Assembly: GCF_015278255.1 (NCBI RefSeq)
Contig: NZ_JADIJC010000003.1
Location: forward strand, 186,001 to 250,000
Source of the DNA: Microbacterium hibisci
GTDB lineage: Bacteria > Actinomycetota > Actinomycetes > Actinomycetales > Microbacteriaceae
Direction: 5' to 3'
DNA length: 64,000 bases
Shown here: piece after piece, positions 1 through 10,434 of the stretch
How the letters are laid out: every line of letters starts with the position of its first letter
Numbering within the stretch: position 1 is the stretch's first letter
Made by a program: the position numbers and the translations under genes
Notes under the pieces: generated by a model
What the model saw: only the letters and a program-made list of their open reading frames with translations
Told to the model about the DNA's origin: nothing
The model's database searches: none

Positions 1-1152
1 CCCGATCCGCGGCGGATCACCGTGATGCGACGGATGCCGCGCCGCGTGCTGCTCGGCCAGCCGGTGCGCGCCGAGATCGTGCTGCGCAACACCGGCGACC
101 GCGCCGTGCGCGGCCGGCTGCGGGACGCATGGCAGCCCACCGCCGGTGCGCCGGCCGACCGGGTCGCGATCGACATCCCGCCCGGCGAAGCGCGTCCGAT
201 CGTCATCCCGCTCCTCCCCCGCCGGCGCGGCGAACTGCGCTCGCGCTTCGTGGTGGTCCGCTCCGACGGGCCGCTCCGCCTCGCCGGCCGCCAGGCGCGG
301 ATCGACGAACCCGGCGCGATCCGGGTGCTGCCTCCGTTCACCGCGCGACGGCACCTGCCCTCGCGGCTCGCGCGACTGCGGGAGCTCGACGGCAACACGA
401 GCGTGCAGGTGCGCGGCCAGGGCACCGAGTTCGACAGCCTCCGCGAGTACGTGCGCGGCGACGACGTGCGCTCCATCGACTGGCGGGCGACGGCGCGCGC
501 CGGCACCACGATGCTGCGCACCTGGCGCCCCGAGCGCGACCGCCACGTCGTGATCGTGATCGACACCGGTCGCACCGCGGCGGCACGCGTGGGCGACGGC
601 GTCCGGATGGATGCCGCGATGGAGGCCGCGCTGCTCCTCGCCGCCCTGGCGGCCCGCGCCGGCGACCACGTGCATCTGCTGATGTTCGACCGCGCCATCC
701 GCGCCCGCGTCACCCGCGTCGACGGGCCCTCCCTGCTGCCCGCGCTCGTCGACGCCATGGCTCCGGTCGAACCGCAGCTCATCGACACCGACTGGGACGC
801 CGCGTTCGCGCAGGTGCGCACGCTCACCTCCCGCCCGTCGCTCGTCGTGCTGCTCACCGCGCAGGACGCGGCCGAGGCGGCCCGCGGCTTCCTCGGATCG
901 CTCCCCGCGCTCGCGCGCGGCGCGCACGTGCTGGTCGGCACGGTGACGGACGAACCGCCGTCGCCACCCGAGCGCCCGGACGCCGTCGACGTTTACCGCG
1001 CCGCCGCTGTCGAGCGCACCGCACAGGACGCCGCGGTCGTCGCCGCAGCGATCGGGCGCGCCGGCGGCGAGGCGATCACCGCGGGTCCGGAGGATCTGCC
1101 GCCTCGCATCGCCGACCGCTATCTCGCGCTCAAGGCCGCCGGACGTCTCTGA
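1..1152 (+). CDS. DUF58 domain-containing protein, 5' end cut by window edge
   Basis: The reading frame is open from the first base, so the methionine at base 22 is probably internal and the usual N-terminal membrane segments lie outside the window. The visible 376+ residues contain the DUF58 core: the segment GDDVRSIDWRATARAG followed by RTWRPERDRHVVIVIDTG, where a von Willebrand A-like fold begins with a degenerate MIDAS site. DUF58 proteins are normally encoded next to MoxR AAA ATPases, which are thought to act as chaperones for them; the partner would lie upstream. In M. tuberculosis the same family (Rv3693) sits beside the SpoIIM-like and RDD genes, as it does here apart from an inserted aqpZ-katG-furA unit. 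The molecular function is unknown. Family assignment is firm; the start is not visible. Confidence 0.85.
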   Translation, partial: PDPRRITVMRRMPRRVLLGQPVRAEIVLRNTGDRAVRGRLRDAWQPTAGAPADRVAIDIPPGEARPIVIPLLPRRRGELRSRFVVVRSDGPLRLAGRQARIDEPGAIRVLPPFTARRHLPSRLARLRELDGNTSVQVRGQGTEFDSLREYVRGDDVRSIDWRATARAGTTMLRTWRPERDRHVVIVIDTGRTAAARVGDGVRMDAAMEAALLLAALAARAGDHVHLLMFDRAIRARVTRVDGPSLLPALVDAMAPVEPQLIDTDWDAAFAQVRTLTSRPSLVVLLTAQDAAEAARGFLGSLPALARGAHVLVGTVTDEPPSPPERPDAVDVYRAAAVERTAQDAAVVAAAIGRAGGEAITAGPEDLPPRIADRYLALKAAGRL

Positions 1153-1321
1153 TCCGCACCGGCGGCGGCCGCGGCATCCGGAACCGCAACGGTCGGCGAC
1201 GAACACCTGAACACGCGGGGAAAACCTGTGCCGTCGGGTGCGCAAGTCGGACACTCCGCACGCGCTTCCTGGGAAGTCGCTGAAGATACCGCTAGCCTCG
1301 CGACGAGGAAAGGAGTCCGCC

Positions 1322-2110
1322 ATGTCGGATACCGCCGTCCCGCCGACCACGGTCAACAGGCTCGTCGCGGAGGCTCTGGGTACGTTTCTGCTCGTCTTCG
1401 GCGGCGTGGGCTCAGCACTGTTCGCCGCCAACTTCCCCGCAGATTCCGAGGGGAATCCGCTCGGCATCGGCTTCGTCGGGGTGTCGCTGGCATTCGGCCT
1501 GACGGTCGTCGCCGGCGCCTACGCGTGGGGTCCGATCTCGGGCGGTCACTTCAACCCCGCCATCACCCTGGGGCTCGCAGCTGCCGGACGCTTCGAGTGG
1601 AAGAACACGATCGGCTACATCATCGCGCAGGTCATCGGCGGCGCCCTCGGCACGACGATGATCGTGCTGATCGGCATCTTCCACCCTGACAACTGGCTCG
1701 CCAACGCCCAGGACAGCGGCTTCGCGTCGAACGGCTACGACAGCCTCTCGCCCGGGGGCTTCGGCCTCGGTGCGGCGATCATCGCCGAGGTGCTGCTGAC
1801 CGCGATCTTCGTGCTCATCATCCTCGGTGTCACGCACTCCACGCGGGGCACCGCCGCGCTCGCGCCGCTGGCGATCGGCCTCACGCTGACGCTCATCCAC
1901 CTCATCTCGATCCCGATCGACAACACGTCGGTGAACCCGGCGCGCTCGATCGCCGCGGCGATCTACGGCGGGGCCGGCCCGCTGTCGCAGCTCTGGGTGT
2001 TCATCGTGTTCCCGATCGTGGGCGGCCTGCTGGCCGGTGTGCTCCACCGCGCACTCTTCGAGCCCAAGGGCACGCTGCCTCCGGTCCAGGCCGAGGCCCG
2101 CGTGCCGTAG
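1322..2110 (+). CDS. aqpZ: Aquaporin Z-type water channel (MIP family)
   Basis: A 262-residue six-helix channel for passive water flux across the cytoplasmic membrane. Both NPA boxes are present: NPA at residues 78-80 inside SGGHFNPA, and NPAR at 205-208, whose Arg forms the selectivity filter. The stretch HLISIPIDNTSVNPAR closely resembles E. coli AqpZ and supports a water channel rather than a glycerol facilitator. I chose the ATG at 1322 because AGGAAAGGAG lies 5-14 nt upstream; the longer frame from 1238 adds an atypical N-terminus. It converges on katG, with a strong hairpin between them. The gene appears to interrupt the conserved DUF58-SpoIIM neighbourhood. Confidence 0.93.
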   Translation: MSDTAVPPTTVNRLVAEALGTFLLVFGGVGSALFAANFPADSEGNPLGIGFVGVSLAFGLTVVAGAYAWGPISGGHFNPAITLGLAAAGRFEWKNTIGYIIAQVIGGALGTTMIVLIGIFHPDNWLANAQDSGFASNGYDSLSPGGFGLGAAIIAEVLLTAIFVLIILGVTHSTRGTAALAPLAIGLTLTLIHLISIPIDNTSVNPARSIAAAIYGGAGPLSQLWVFIVFPIVGGLLAGVLHRALFEPKGTLPPVQAEARVP

Positions 2111-2135
2111 GCGGCGCGCGCAGACGCCGAACAGG

Positions 2136-2175
2136 CAGAAGCGGCCCGCTCCCGGAAGGGAGCGGGCCGCTTCTG
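2136..2175. terminator. Bidirectional terminator between aqpZ and katG
   Basis: A perfect 18-bp inverted repeat (2136-2153 with 2158-2175) encloses the 4-nt loop GGAA. It sits 25 nt after the aqpZ stop and 11 nt after the katG stop, the two genes being convergent. The stem is very GC-rich; U-rich bases are few, as is common in actinobacteria. It could serve either strand. Confidence 0.85.
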
Positions 2176-2186
2176 TGCGTCGCCGA

Positions 2187-5022
<2,836 letters not shown>

Positions 5023-5028
5023 GGCTCC

Positions 5029-5059
5029 ACCCTACCGTTGTTTTGAGTCATTCAAAACA
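5029..5059 (-). promoter_or_regulatory. furA promoter with overlapping FurA operator
   Basis: On the minus strand TTTTGA (5052-5057) is followed after 17 bp by TAGGGT (5029-5034), then 6 nt and the furA ATG. The palindrome TGTTTTGA-ATGAC-TCAAAACA (5039-5059; 8-bp arms, 5-bp centre) contains the whole -35 hexamer. AT-rich boxes overlapping the -35 of a leaderless furA are described for mycobacterial furA-katG, so autoregulation is the natural reading. Confidence 0.85.
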
Positions 5060-5119
5060 GTGATATGCGGCATCCGGTCGGCCGGAGCCGGCTGGACGAA
5101 GCGGGGCAGCGCAGCGAGC

Positions 5120-6115
5120 TCAGCCGGCGACGAGGGTCGGCGTGCCGGCCTCGTACTCGGTGAGGTCGCCGGTCTCCCCCAGCCGGTGCGCCCGCCGGCC
5201 GACCACGAGCATGTACGTCAGGAACAGTCCCAGGGCCGCCGCGCCGATCCCGATCTTGACGGGCCACGGCCACGGCTGCGCGGTCACGAAGCCCTCGATG
5301 ACCCCCGACACTCCGAGCGCGATCACGAGGCCGATCGCGATCGTCGCGAGCGAGCGGCCGGCGGCGGCGAGCGATTCGCCCCGCGAGCGCGGTCCCGGCG
5401 CGACCCAGGCCCAGAAGATGTGAAGGCCCGCCGCACCGGCGACGAAGATGCACGTGAGCTCGAGGAGGCCGTGCGGGAGGATGTAGAGGACGAACACGTC
5501 GCCGCGGTCGAATGCCGCCATGACCCCGGCCGCGGTCCCGACGCCGACCGCGTTCTGCACCAGCACCATCACGGGCCACACACCGGTGATGCCGAACAGC
5601 ACGCACTGGGCCGCGATCCACGCGTTATTGGTCCAGACCGTGCCCGCGAAGACCGCCGCCGGATTCTCGCTGTAGTAGTCGGTGAACTCGTTCTCGGCGT
5701 ACTGCTCGAGCTCGGCCTCACTGCCGAGGCTCGCGACCAGGGCGGGGTCGCCCGACACCCACAGCGCCACGACGGCCCCCACCGCGACGAAGGCCACCGC
5801 GATCACGAGCGTCGTCCACCGCACGCGGTAGAGCGCCGCCGGCAGCTGCAGCGCGAAGAACCGCGGGATCTGCCGCACGACGTTCTCGGGGGCGCCGGTG
5901 AGGCGCAGGCGTGCCCGGCCGAGCATCGTCGAGATGTGGTCGCCCTGGACGCTCCGCCCCGCAGACGTCTTCGCGTCGGCGAGATCCGCCGATGCCGCTC
6001 GATAGCGCGTCACGAGCTCGTCGACCTCGGTGCCCGTCAGCCGGCGAGAGCGGCTGAGTTCGTCCAGCCGCGCCCACTCCTCGCGCCGGGCGGCCGTCAG
6101 GGCGTCGAGGTCCAT
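5120..6115 (-). CDS. Stage II sporulation protein M-like (SpoIIM) membrane protein
   Basis: A 331-residue multi-span protein of the SpoIIM/DUF95 family, found widely in non-sporulating actinobacteria. A soluble helical N-terminus (about residues 1-95, ending near GAPENVVRQIPRFFALQLPAAL) is followed by about five to six membrane helices with the family-typical FGITGVWPVMVLVQNAVGVG and LYILPHGLLELTCIFVAGAAGLHI segments. The ATG at 6115 (MDLDALTAAR) is preferred over one at 6133, which would overlap the divergent RDD start; a TACAGT -10 lies 7 nt upstream of 6115. It is paired divergently with an RDD protein, as with Rv3694c/Rv3695. Function is unknown. Confidence 0.82.
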   Translation of the reverse strand: MDLDALTAARREEWARLDELSRSRRLTGTEVDELVTRYRAASADLADAKTSAGRSVQGDHISTMLGRARLRLTGAPENVVRQIPRFFALQLPAALYRVRWTTLVIAVAFVAVGAVVALWVSGDPALVASLGSEAELEQYAENEFTDYYSENPAAVFAGTVWTNNAWIAAQCVLFGITGVWPVMVLVQNAVGVGTAAGVMAAFDRGDVFVLYILPHGLLELTCIFVAGAAGLHIFWAWVAPGPRSRGESLAAAGRSLATIAIGLVIALGVSGVIEGFVTAQPWPWPVKIGIGAAALGLFLTYMLVVGRRAHRLGETGDLTEYEAGTPTLVAG

Positions 6116-6121
6116 GCGCTT

Positions 6122-6128
6122 TACTGTA
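6122..6128. promoter_or_regulatory. Shared divergent -10 element for SpoIIM-like and RDD genes
   Basis: The 16-bp spacer between the two divergent start codons contains TACTGTA. On the minus strand it reads TACAGT (6123-6128) with 7 nt to the ATG at 6115. On the plus strand it reads TACTGT (6122-6127) but only 4 nt from the ATG at 6132, so the plus-strand assignment is weaker. Confidence 0.5.
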
Positions 6129-6131
6129 GCC

Positions 6132-6977
6132 ATGCCCGCTGAGCGCCCCGCGATCGTCGACATCCACCAGGACGAGGTGCTCACCGGCGAGGCGGTCGCG
6201 CTCGACGTGCAGCCGCTGGGCTATTTCCTGCGCGCGCTCGGGGTTCTCATCGACATGCTCCTCGGCCTCGCGGTGCTGGTGCTGTTCGCCCTCGGCACCG
6301 GCTGGCTGGCGAGCCTCGGCGCCATCGACCCCGCGGTCGTCCCCATCCTCACGATCGTCGTGCTGGTGCTCGTGCTGATCGTGATCCCGACGGTCGTCGA
6401 GACGACCACCCGCGGTCGCAGCCTCGGCAAGCTCGCCGTGGGCGGCCGCATCGTCCGCACCGACGGCGGGGCGGCCGGGTTCCGCCACGCCTTCATCCGC
6501 GCGCTGGTCGGCGTGTTCGAGCTGTGGTTCACCCTCGGGGCGGTGGCCGCGCTCGTCGGGGCTTTCACGCCGCGGTCGCAGCGCCTGGGCGACCTCGTCG
6601 CCGGCACCTACTCCGAGCGCACCCGCACGCCGCGCCTGCCCGACGCCGCGCTCGGGGTCCCGCCGGTGCTGACGGAATGGGCGTCCGTCGCCGACGTCGC
6701 GCGGCTTCCCGAGCGCCTGTCGCGCCGCCTCTCCCAGTTCGCCCGGTCGGCGCCCAGCATGGAAGCCGGCGCACGCGCGCGGGTCGCGGCATCCCTCGCC
6801 CGCGAAGCCGCCGAGCACGTCTCACCGGTGCCCCCGGTCGACCCCGAGACGTTCCTCATCGGCGTCGTGGCCGTGCGCCGCGAGCGCGAGCTGCGCGCCC
6901 TGCAGCTCGAGACGGCCCGCGCCGCCGCGCTCGCGGGGCCGGTCTCGGCTCCGCCGCGCGGCTTCCCCGATCGCTGA
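6132..6977 (+). CDS. RDD family membrane protein
   Basis: A 281-residue protein with an RDD domain in its first half: residues about 30-75 hold the first membrane helices (GYFLRALGVLIDMLLGLAVL), followed by the charged GRSLGKLAVGGRIVR loop and a further helix ending with RSQRLGDLVAGTYS. The C-terminal half is a soluble, Arg/Ala-rich helical extension of unknown role. The ATG at 6132 is chosen because it gives the family start immediately before the acidic N-terminus and leaves 16 bp to the divergent SpoIIM-like gene. RDD proteins are suspected of transport or stress roles; no substrate can be inferred. It ends 6 nt from the convergent ahcY stop. Confidence 0.82.
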   Translation: MPAERPAIVDIHQDEVLTGEAVALDVQPLGYFLRALGVLIDMLLGLAVLVLFALGTGWLASLGAIDPAVVPILTIVVLVLVLIVIPTVVETTTRGRSLGKLAVGGRIVRTDGGAAGFRHAFIRALVGVFELWFTLGAVAALVGAFTPRSQRLGDLVAGTYSERTRTPRLPDAALGVPPVLTEWASVADVARLPERLSRRLSQFARSAPSMEAGARARVAASLAREAAEHVSPVPPVDPETFLIGVVAVRRERELRALQLETARAAALAGPVSAPPRGFPDR

Positions 6978-6983
6978 CGCGGG

Positions 6984-8483
6984 TCAGTAGCGGTAATGGT
7001 CGAGCTTGTACGGCCCCTCGACCGGAACGCCGATGTACGACGCCTGCTCGGGACTGAGCTCGGTGAGCTGCACGCCGAGCGCGTCGAGGTGCAGGCGTGC
7101 GACCTTCTCGTCGAGGTGCTTGGGGAGCGTGTACACGGCGGTCGGATACTCGTCGCGCTTGGTGAACAGCTCGATCTGCGCCAGCACCTGGTTCGTGAAC
7201 GACGCGCTCATGACGAACGACGGGTGCCCCGTCGCGTTGCCCAGGTTCAGCAGCCGGCCCTCGCTCAGCACGAGTACGCTGCGCCCGGTGGGCAGCCGCC
7301 ACTCGTGCACCTGCGGCTTGATCTCGATCCGCTCGACGCCGGGCAGCGCCTCGAGGCCCGCCATGTCGATCTCGTTGTCGAAGTGGCCGACGTTCCCGAC
7401 GATGGCGAGGTGCTTGAGCTTCAGGAGGTCCTCGGTGGTCACCACGTCCTTGTTGCCCGTGCCCGTGATCACGATGTCGACCTGACCGGCGACATCGGCC
7501 AGACGTGCGACCTGGTAGCCGTCCATCGCCGCCTGCAGCGCGCAGATGGGGTCGACCTCGCTGACGATGACACGCGCGCCCTGGCCGCGGAGCGCCTCGG
7601 CGGCCCCCTTGCCCACGTCTCCGTAGCCGCACACGAAGGCGACCTTGCCGCCCATGAGCACGTCGGTGGCGCGGTTGATCCCGTCGGGCAGCGAGTGGCG
7701 GATGCCGTACTTGTTGTCGAACTTCGACTTCGTCACGGAGTCGTTCACGTTGATCGCCGGGAACAGCAGATCGCCGGATGCCGCGAGCTCGTACAGGCGG
7801 TGCACGCCCGTGGTGGTCTCCTCCGTGACGCCGAGGAGCTCGTCCGCCATGCGCGTGAAGCGCTGCGGGTCGCGTGCGAGGCTCGCGCGGAGCGTGTCGA
7901 GGACGATGCGGTACTCGGCGGAGTCGTCGGGCGCGGCATCCGGAACCGACCCGGTCTTCTCGAACTCGACGCCCTTGTGCACGAGGAGGGTCGCGTCGCC
8001 GCCGTCGTCGAGGATCATGTTGGGACCGTCGAAGCCCTCGGCCGTCCAGTCGAAGATGCGGTCTGCGAGGCGCCAGTACTCCTCGAGGGTCTCGCCCTTC
8101 CACGCGAACACCGGAACGCCCGCCGGCGCGTCGACGGTGCCGATCGGACCGACCACGACGGCCGCGGCCGCCTCGTCCTGCGTGGAGAAGATGTTGCAGC
8201 TCGCCCAGCGCACCTGCGCGCCGAGGGCGACGAGCGTCTCGATCAGCACCGCCGTCTGCACCGTCATGTGCAGCGAGCCCGCGATGCGCGCGCCCTTCAG
8301 CGGCTGCGACGCGCCGAACTCCTCGCGCAGGGCCATGAGCCCCGGCATCTCGTTCTCGGCCAGGCGCAGCTGGTGACGCCCGGCTTCGGCGAGCGCGAGG
8401 TCGGCGACCTCGTACTCGAAGCCGTCAGCGGACTCGGCGACGGCGGGGCTGGCAGGCGTGGCGACGGGCGTGTGGGTCGGCAT
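6984..8483 (-). CDS. ahcY: Adenosylhomocysteinase
   Basis: A 499-residue cytosolic NAD-dependent enzyme that hydrolyses S-adenosylhomocysteine to adenosine and homocysteine, relieving product inhibition of methyltransferases. The Rossmann motif is CGYGDVGKG, the catalytic Lys/Asp region is [16 protein letters not shown], and the C-terminal substrate-closing end is KLDHYRY. It has the roughly 40-residue insertion of long-form bacterial enzymes (around [20 protein letters not shown]). The ATG at 8483 ([10 protein letters not shown]) is chosen; a longer open frame to 8813 runs antisense to the methyltransferase gene. It belongs to the conserved block matching sahH (Rv3248c) in mycobacteria. Confidence 0.96.
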   Translation of the reverse strand: MPTHTPVATPASPAVAESADGFEYEVADLALAEAGRHQLRLAENEMPGLMALREEFGASQPLKGARIAGSLHMTVQTAVLIETLVALGAQVRWASCNIFSTQDEAAAAVVVGPIGTVDAPAGVPVFAWKGETLEEYWRLADRIFDWTAEGFDGPNMILDDGGDATLLVHKGVEFEKTGSVPDAAPDDSAEYRIVLDTLRASLARDPQRFTRMADELLGVTEETTTGVHRLYELAASGDLLFPAINVNDSVTKSKFDNKYGIRHSLPDGINRATDVLMGGKVAFVCGYGDVGKGAAEALRGQGARVIVSEVDPICALQAAMDGYQVARLADVAGQVDIVITGTGNKDVVTTEDLLKLKHLAIVGNVGHFDNEIDMAGLEALPGVERIEIKPQVHEWRLPTGRSVLVLSEGRLLNLGNATGHPSFVMSASFTNQVLAQIELFTKRDEYPTAVYTLPKHLDEKVARLHLDALGVQLTELSPEQASYIGVPVEGPYKLDHYRY

Positions 8484-8565
8484 CCGCCCATTCTCCCATG
8501 CCGATCCGCGTGTGCCGCGGCGGCCACCCGTATGCTGGCACCACCTCGAGCGACGGAGCACAGAG

Positions 8566-9516
8566 TTGACCATCATCCCACTGGCGTCCGAGCGAACGCC
8601 GACGATGAACCCCAGCGCGTTCTGGCTGCGTGAGACCTCGTACTGGCTTCCGCTCCACTTCCCCTTGAGCGCGTGGAACACCCACGCCCCCTTCGCGGCA
8701 TGGCTCATCGACGTCCTGCGGCCCGCATCGGTCGTCGAGCTCGGGACCCACATGGGCTTCTCATGCTTCGCTTTCGCGGAGGCGGCGGCGCGGCTCGACC
8801 ACCCGATGCACATCCATGCGCTGGACAGCTGGGAAGGTGACGATCATGCCGGGTTCTACGGCGATGACGTCTTCAATTCGGTACGCGCGATCGCCGACCG
8901 AGACTATCCGGAGTCGATCAGGCTCGTCCGGGGCTGGTTCAGCCAGTCCCGCCCCCTCTTCGAAGACGCCTCCGTCGATCTGCTTCACATCGACGGCCGC
9001 CACGGATACGAGGACGCGGTCCAGGACTATGAGGAGTGGCGAAGCGTCGTGCGCGATGGCGGCGTCATCCTCTTCCACGACATCGCGGAGCGCGGCCGGG
9101 GCTTCGGCGTCTGGCAGCTGTGGGAGCAGCTCGAGCGTGATCACCCGACGTTCACGTTCCATCACGGCCACGGGCTGGGCGTGATGGCTGTCGGCGACGT
9201 GGAAGCCGAGCCGCTGCGCCGCCTCTTCGCGGCGGACGAACCGACCTCCGATCGCATCCGCGGCGATTACGAGCGGCTGGGGGCGGAGATCGATCTGCGG
9301 GGCGGATTCGCTCCCATCTCAGAGGAACTGCACCACTCCCGGCTCCACGCCTCCCAGCTGGAAGACGACGTCGCACGGCTCGAACAGGAAGCGGAAGAGC
9401 TCCGCGCGGCTATGGCATTCCTGGAGCAGCGAGTCCGTGATCTCGAGTCGAGCACGAGTTGGCGGGTGACCGCTCCGCTGCGGGCTGCGCGGCGAGTGCT
9501 GCCGCACCGCGACTGA
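8566..9516 (+). CDS. Class I SAM-dependent methyltransferase with polysaccharide-type tail
   Basis: A 316-residue protein. Residues about 40-200 form a Methyltransf_24-type Rossmann domain: the SAM-binding loop [18 protein letters not shown], the acidic [13 protein letters not shown], and the conserved [20 protein letters not shown] and [10 protein letters not shown]. Residues about 245-295 are a predicted coiled coil ([20 protein letters not shown]), ending in [16 protein letters not shown], a tail seen on many polysaccharide glycosyltransferases and methyltransferases. I chose TTG at 8566 because GGAG sits 8 nt upstream and TATGCT at 8531-8536 is a plausible -10. Likely role: methylation of a surface-glycan sugar. 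The acceptor is unknown. Confidence 0.8.
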   Translation: MTIIPLASERTPTMNPSAFWLRETSYWLPLHFPLSAWNTHAPFAAWLIDVLRPASVVELGTHMGFSCFAFAEAAARLDHPMHIHALDSWEGDDHAGFYGDDVFNSVRAIADRDYPESIRLVRGWFSQSRPLFEDASVDLLHIDGRHGYEDAVQDYEEWRSVVRDGGVILFHDIAERGRGFGVWQLWEQLERDHPTFTFHHGHGLGVMAVGDVEAEPLRRLFAADEPTSDRIRGDYERLGAEIDLRGGFAPISEELHHSRLHASQLEDDVARLEQEAEELRAAMAFLEQRVRDLESSTSWRVTAPLRAARRVLPHRD

Positions 9517-9547
9517 GCACTGGGCACCGCGACTGAGCGCTGCTCAG
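9504..9547 (+). repeat. 15-bp duplication across a stop codon plus short hairpin
   Basis: GCACCGCGACTGAGC occurs at 9504-9518 and again at 9524-9538; the first copy encodes the last residues and stop of the methyltransferase. CTGAGC (9533-9538) pairs with GCTCAG (9542-9547), a weak terminator-like stem before the convergent DUF3499 gene. Confidence 0.6.
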
Positions 9548-9552
9548 GGGCG

Positions 9553-9759
9553 TCAGGCGCGGAGGGTCTCGTGGCGCACCACGACCCACCCCTTGGGCAC
9601 CGACAGCCGGTCGGTGTGGATCGCGCAGAGGTCGTGCGCGTGCGGATTGCCGACGGCGCCGAGCGGACCGAGCGCGGCCATCTGGTCGCCGTAGTCGTAG
9701 GTGAGCGTCGACACGGCCTCACGGGCGCATCCGACCTTGGAGCAGACTCTCTCGCGCAT
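9553..9759 (-). CDS. DUF3499 family protein
   Basis: A 68-residue protein matching the actinobacterial DUF3499 family by MRERVCSKVGC, EAVSTLTYDYGDQMAALGPL and DLCAIHTDRLSVPKGW. Three Cys (two near the N-terminus, one central) and two His suggest a small metal-binding fold; this is inference. The ATG at 9759 follows a TAGCGT -10 by 7 nt, so the mRNA is probably leaderless. It is divergent from the Rv3259-like gene and close to whiB2, the same set as Rv3258c-Rv3260c. Function unknown. Confidence 0.85.
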   Translation of the reverse strand: MRERVCSKVGCAREAVSTLTYDYGDQMAALGPLGAVGNPHAHDLCAIHTDRLSVPKGWVVVRHETLRA

Positions 9760-9766
9760 CGTGATG

Positions 9767-9772
9767 ACGCTA
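9767..9772 (-). promoter_or_regulatory. Leaderless -10 of the DUF3499 gene
   Basis: TAGCGT on the minus strand lies 7 nt upstream of the ATG at 9759. No clear -35 is seen. Confidence 0.55.
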
Positions 9773-9853
9773 CCGCGCACGACGGACAGGGAGACGGATG
9801 CCGCGCCGCGCGACTCCCCGCCGGGCTCCGGCTCGCGTGGCAGAGCCTGGTCG

Positions 9854-9869
9854 GTCCTCAGCTGAGGAC
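9854..9869. promoter_or_regulatory. Perfect 16-bp palindrome in divergent intergenic region
   Basis: GTCCTCAGCTGAGGAC is perfectly self-complementary and lies between the divergent DUF3499 and Rv3259-like promoters. GGTC (9849-9852) and GACC (9873-9876) flank it nearly symmetrically. It looks like a homodimeric regulator site; the regulator is unknown. Confidence 0.5.
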
Positions 9870-9951
9870 GTGGACCGAGATGCGGGGCGGATCGCCGCGG
9901 TCCGCTCCGCCTGTCGGCTCCGCCCCTCGTCTGGGGACGCCCCCGGCGACC

Positions 9952-9957
9952 TAGGAT
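9952..9957 (+). promoter_or_regulatory. Leaderless -10 of the Rv3259-like gene
   Basis: TAGGAT is followed by 6 nt and the ATG at 9964. The intervening Gs could also act as a weak ribosome site, but the spacing is too short for a leader. Confidence 0.55.
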
Positions 9958-9963
9958 GGGGGC

Positions 9964-10404
9964 ATGGCGTGGCGTCGGACCCGGACCAGCGAGCGCGCGA
10001 CGCGTCGCGCCTCCCGCCACGGGCGGCACGGTCGCGAAGGGCGCAGCTCGGTCGTGCGCCCGCCGCTCCCACCGCTCGACACCCGGGTCGATCGATTCGA
10101 CCTGTCGGTGGGCACCGCCGCGGAGTTCCTGCGCTCGGCGTGGCCCGAGCTGCGCGACGTGCGGTTCGAGGTGGCCGACATGCCGGCGGCGACCGGCGAC
10201 GACGGCATACCGCGGTGGACCGTCCTGCCCGACGAACACCGCATCATCCTCTATCGCCTGCCGATCGAGCGCCTCAGCCACCTGCATCGCGACGACGACC
10301 TGCACCGCCGCATGCTGGTCGAGGGCGCCGTCTTCCGCGCGGCGGCCGAATACCTCGACCGCGATCCCTGGGACCTCGGGCCGGAGCGCTTCCGCTACTT
10401 CTGA
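9964..10404 (+). CDS. Metallopeptidase-family (zincin-like) protein, catalytic motif degenerate
   Basis: A 146-residue protein resembling the actinobacterial metallopeptidase family typified by Rv3259. After a basic N-terminus, the core starts around DRFDLSVGTAAEFLRSAWPEL and continues with VEVADMPA-like and RIILYRLPIERL strands. Where active zincins carry HExxH, this protein reads RRMLVEGAVFRAAAEYL, with no HExxH, so it is probably not a peptidase. The conserved EYLDRDPWDLGPERFRYF end supports the family call. It is divergent from DUF3499 and two genes from whiB2, as in mycobacteria. Confidence 0.75.
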   Translation: MAWRRTRTSERATRRASRHGRHGREGRSSVVRPPLPPLDTRVDRFDLSVGTAAEFLRSAWPELRDVRFEVADMPAATGDDGIPRWTVLPDEHRIILYRLPIERLSHLHRDDDLHRRMLVEGAVFRAAAEYLDRDPWDLGPERFRYF

Positions 10405-10411
10405 CGCTGCG

Positions 10412-10424
10412 CCGGATCATCCGG
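10412..10424. terminator. Weak hairpin between convergent genes
   Basis: CCGGAT-C-ATCCGG lies between the stops at 10404 and 10435. The stem is short with an almost absent loop, so terminator function is doubtful. Confidence 0.3.
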
Positions 10425-10434
10425 AACGGACGGG

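Noticed and set aside
22..24. ATG at base 22 as the true start of the DUF58 gene
   Set aside because: The frame is open to the window edge and the protein would lack the usual N-terminal membrane helices.
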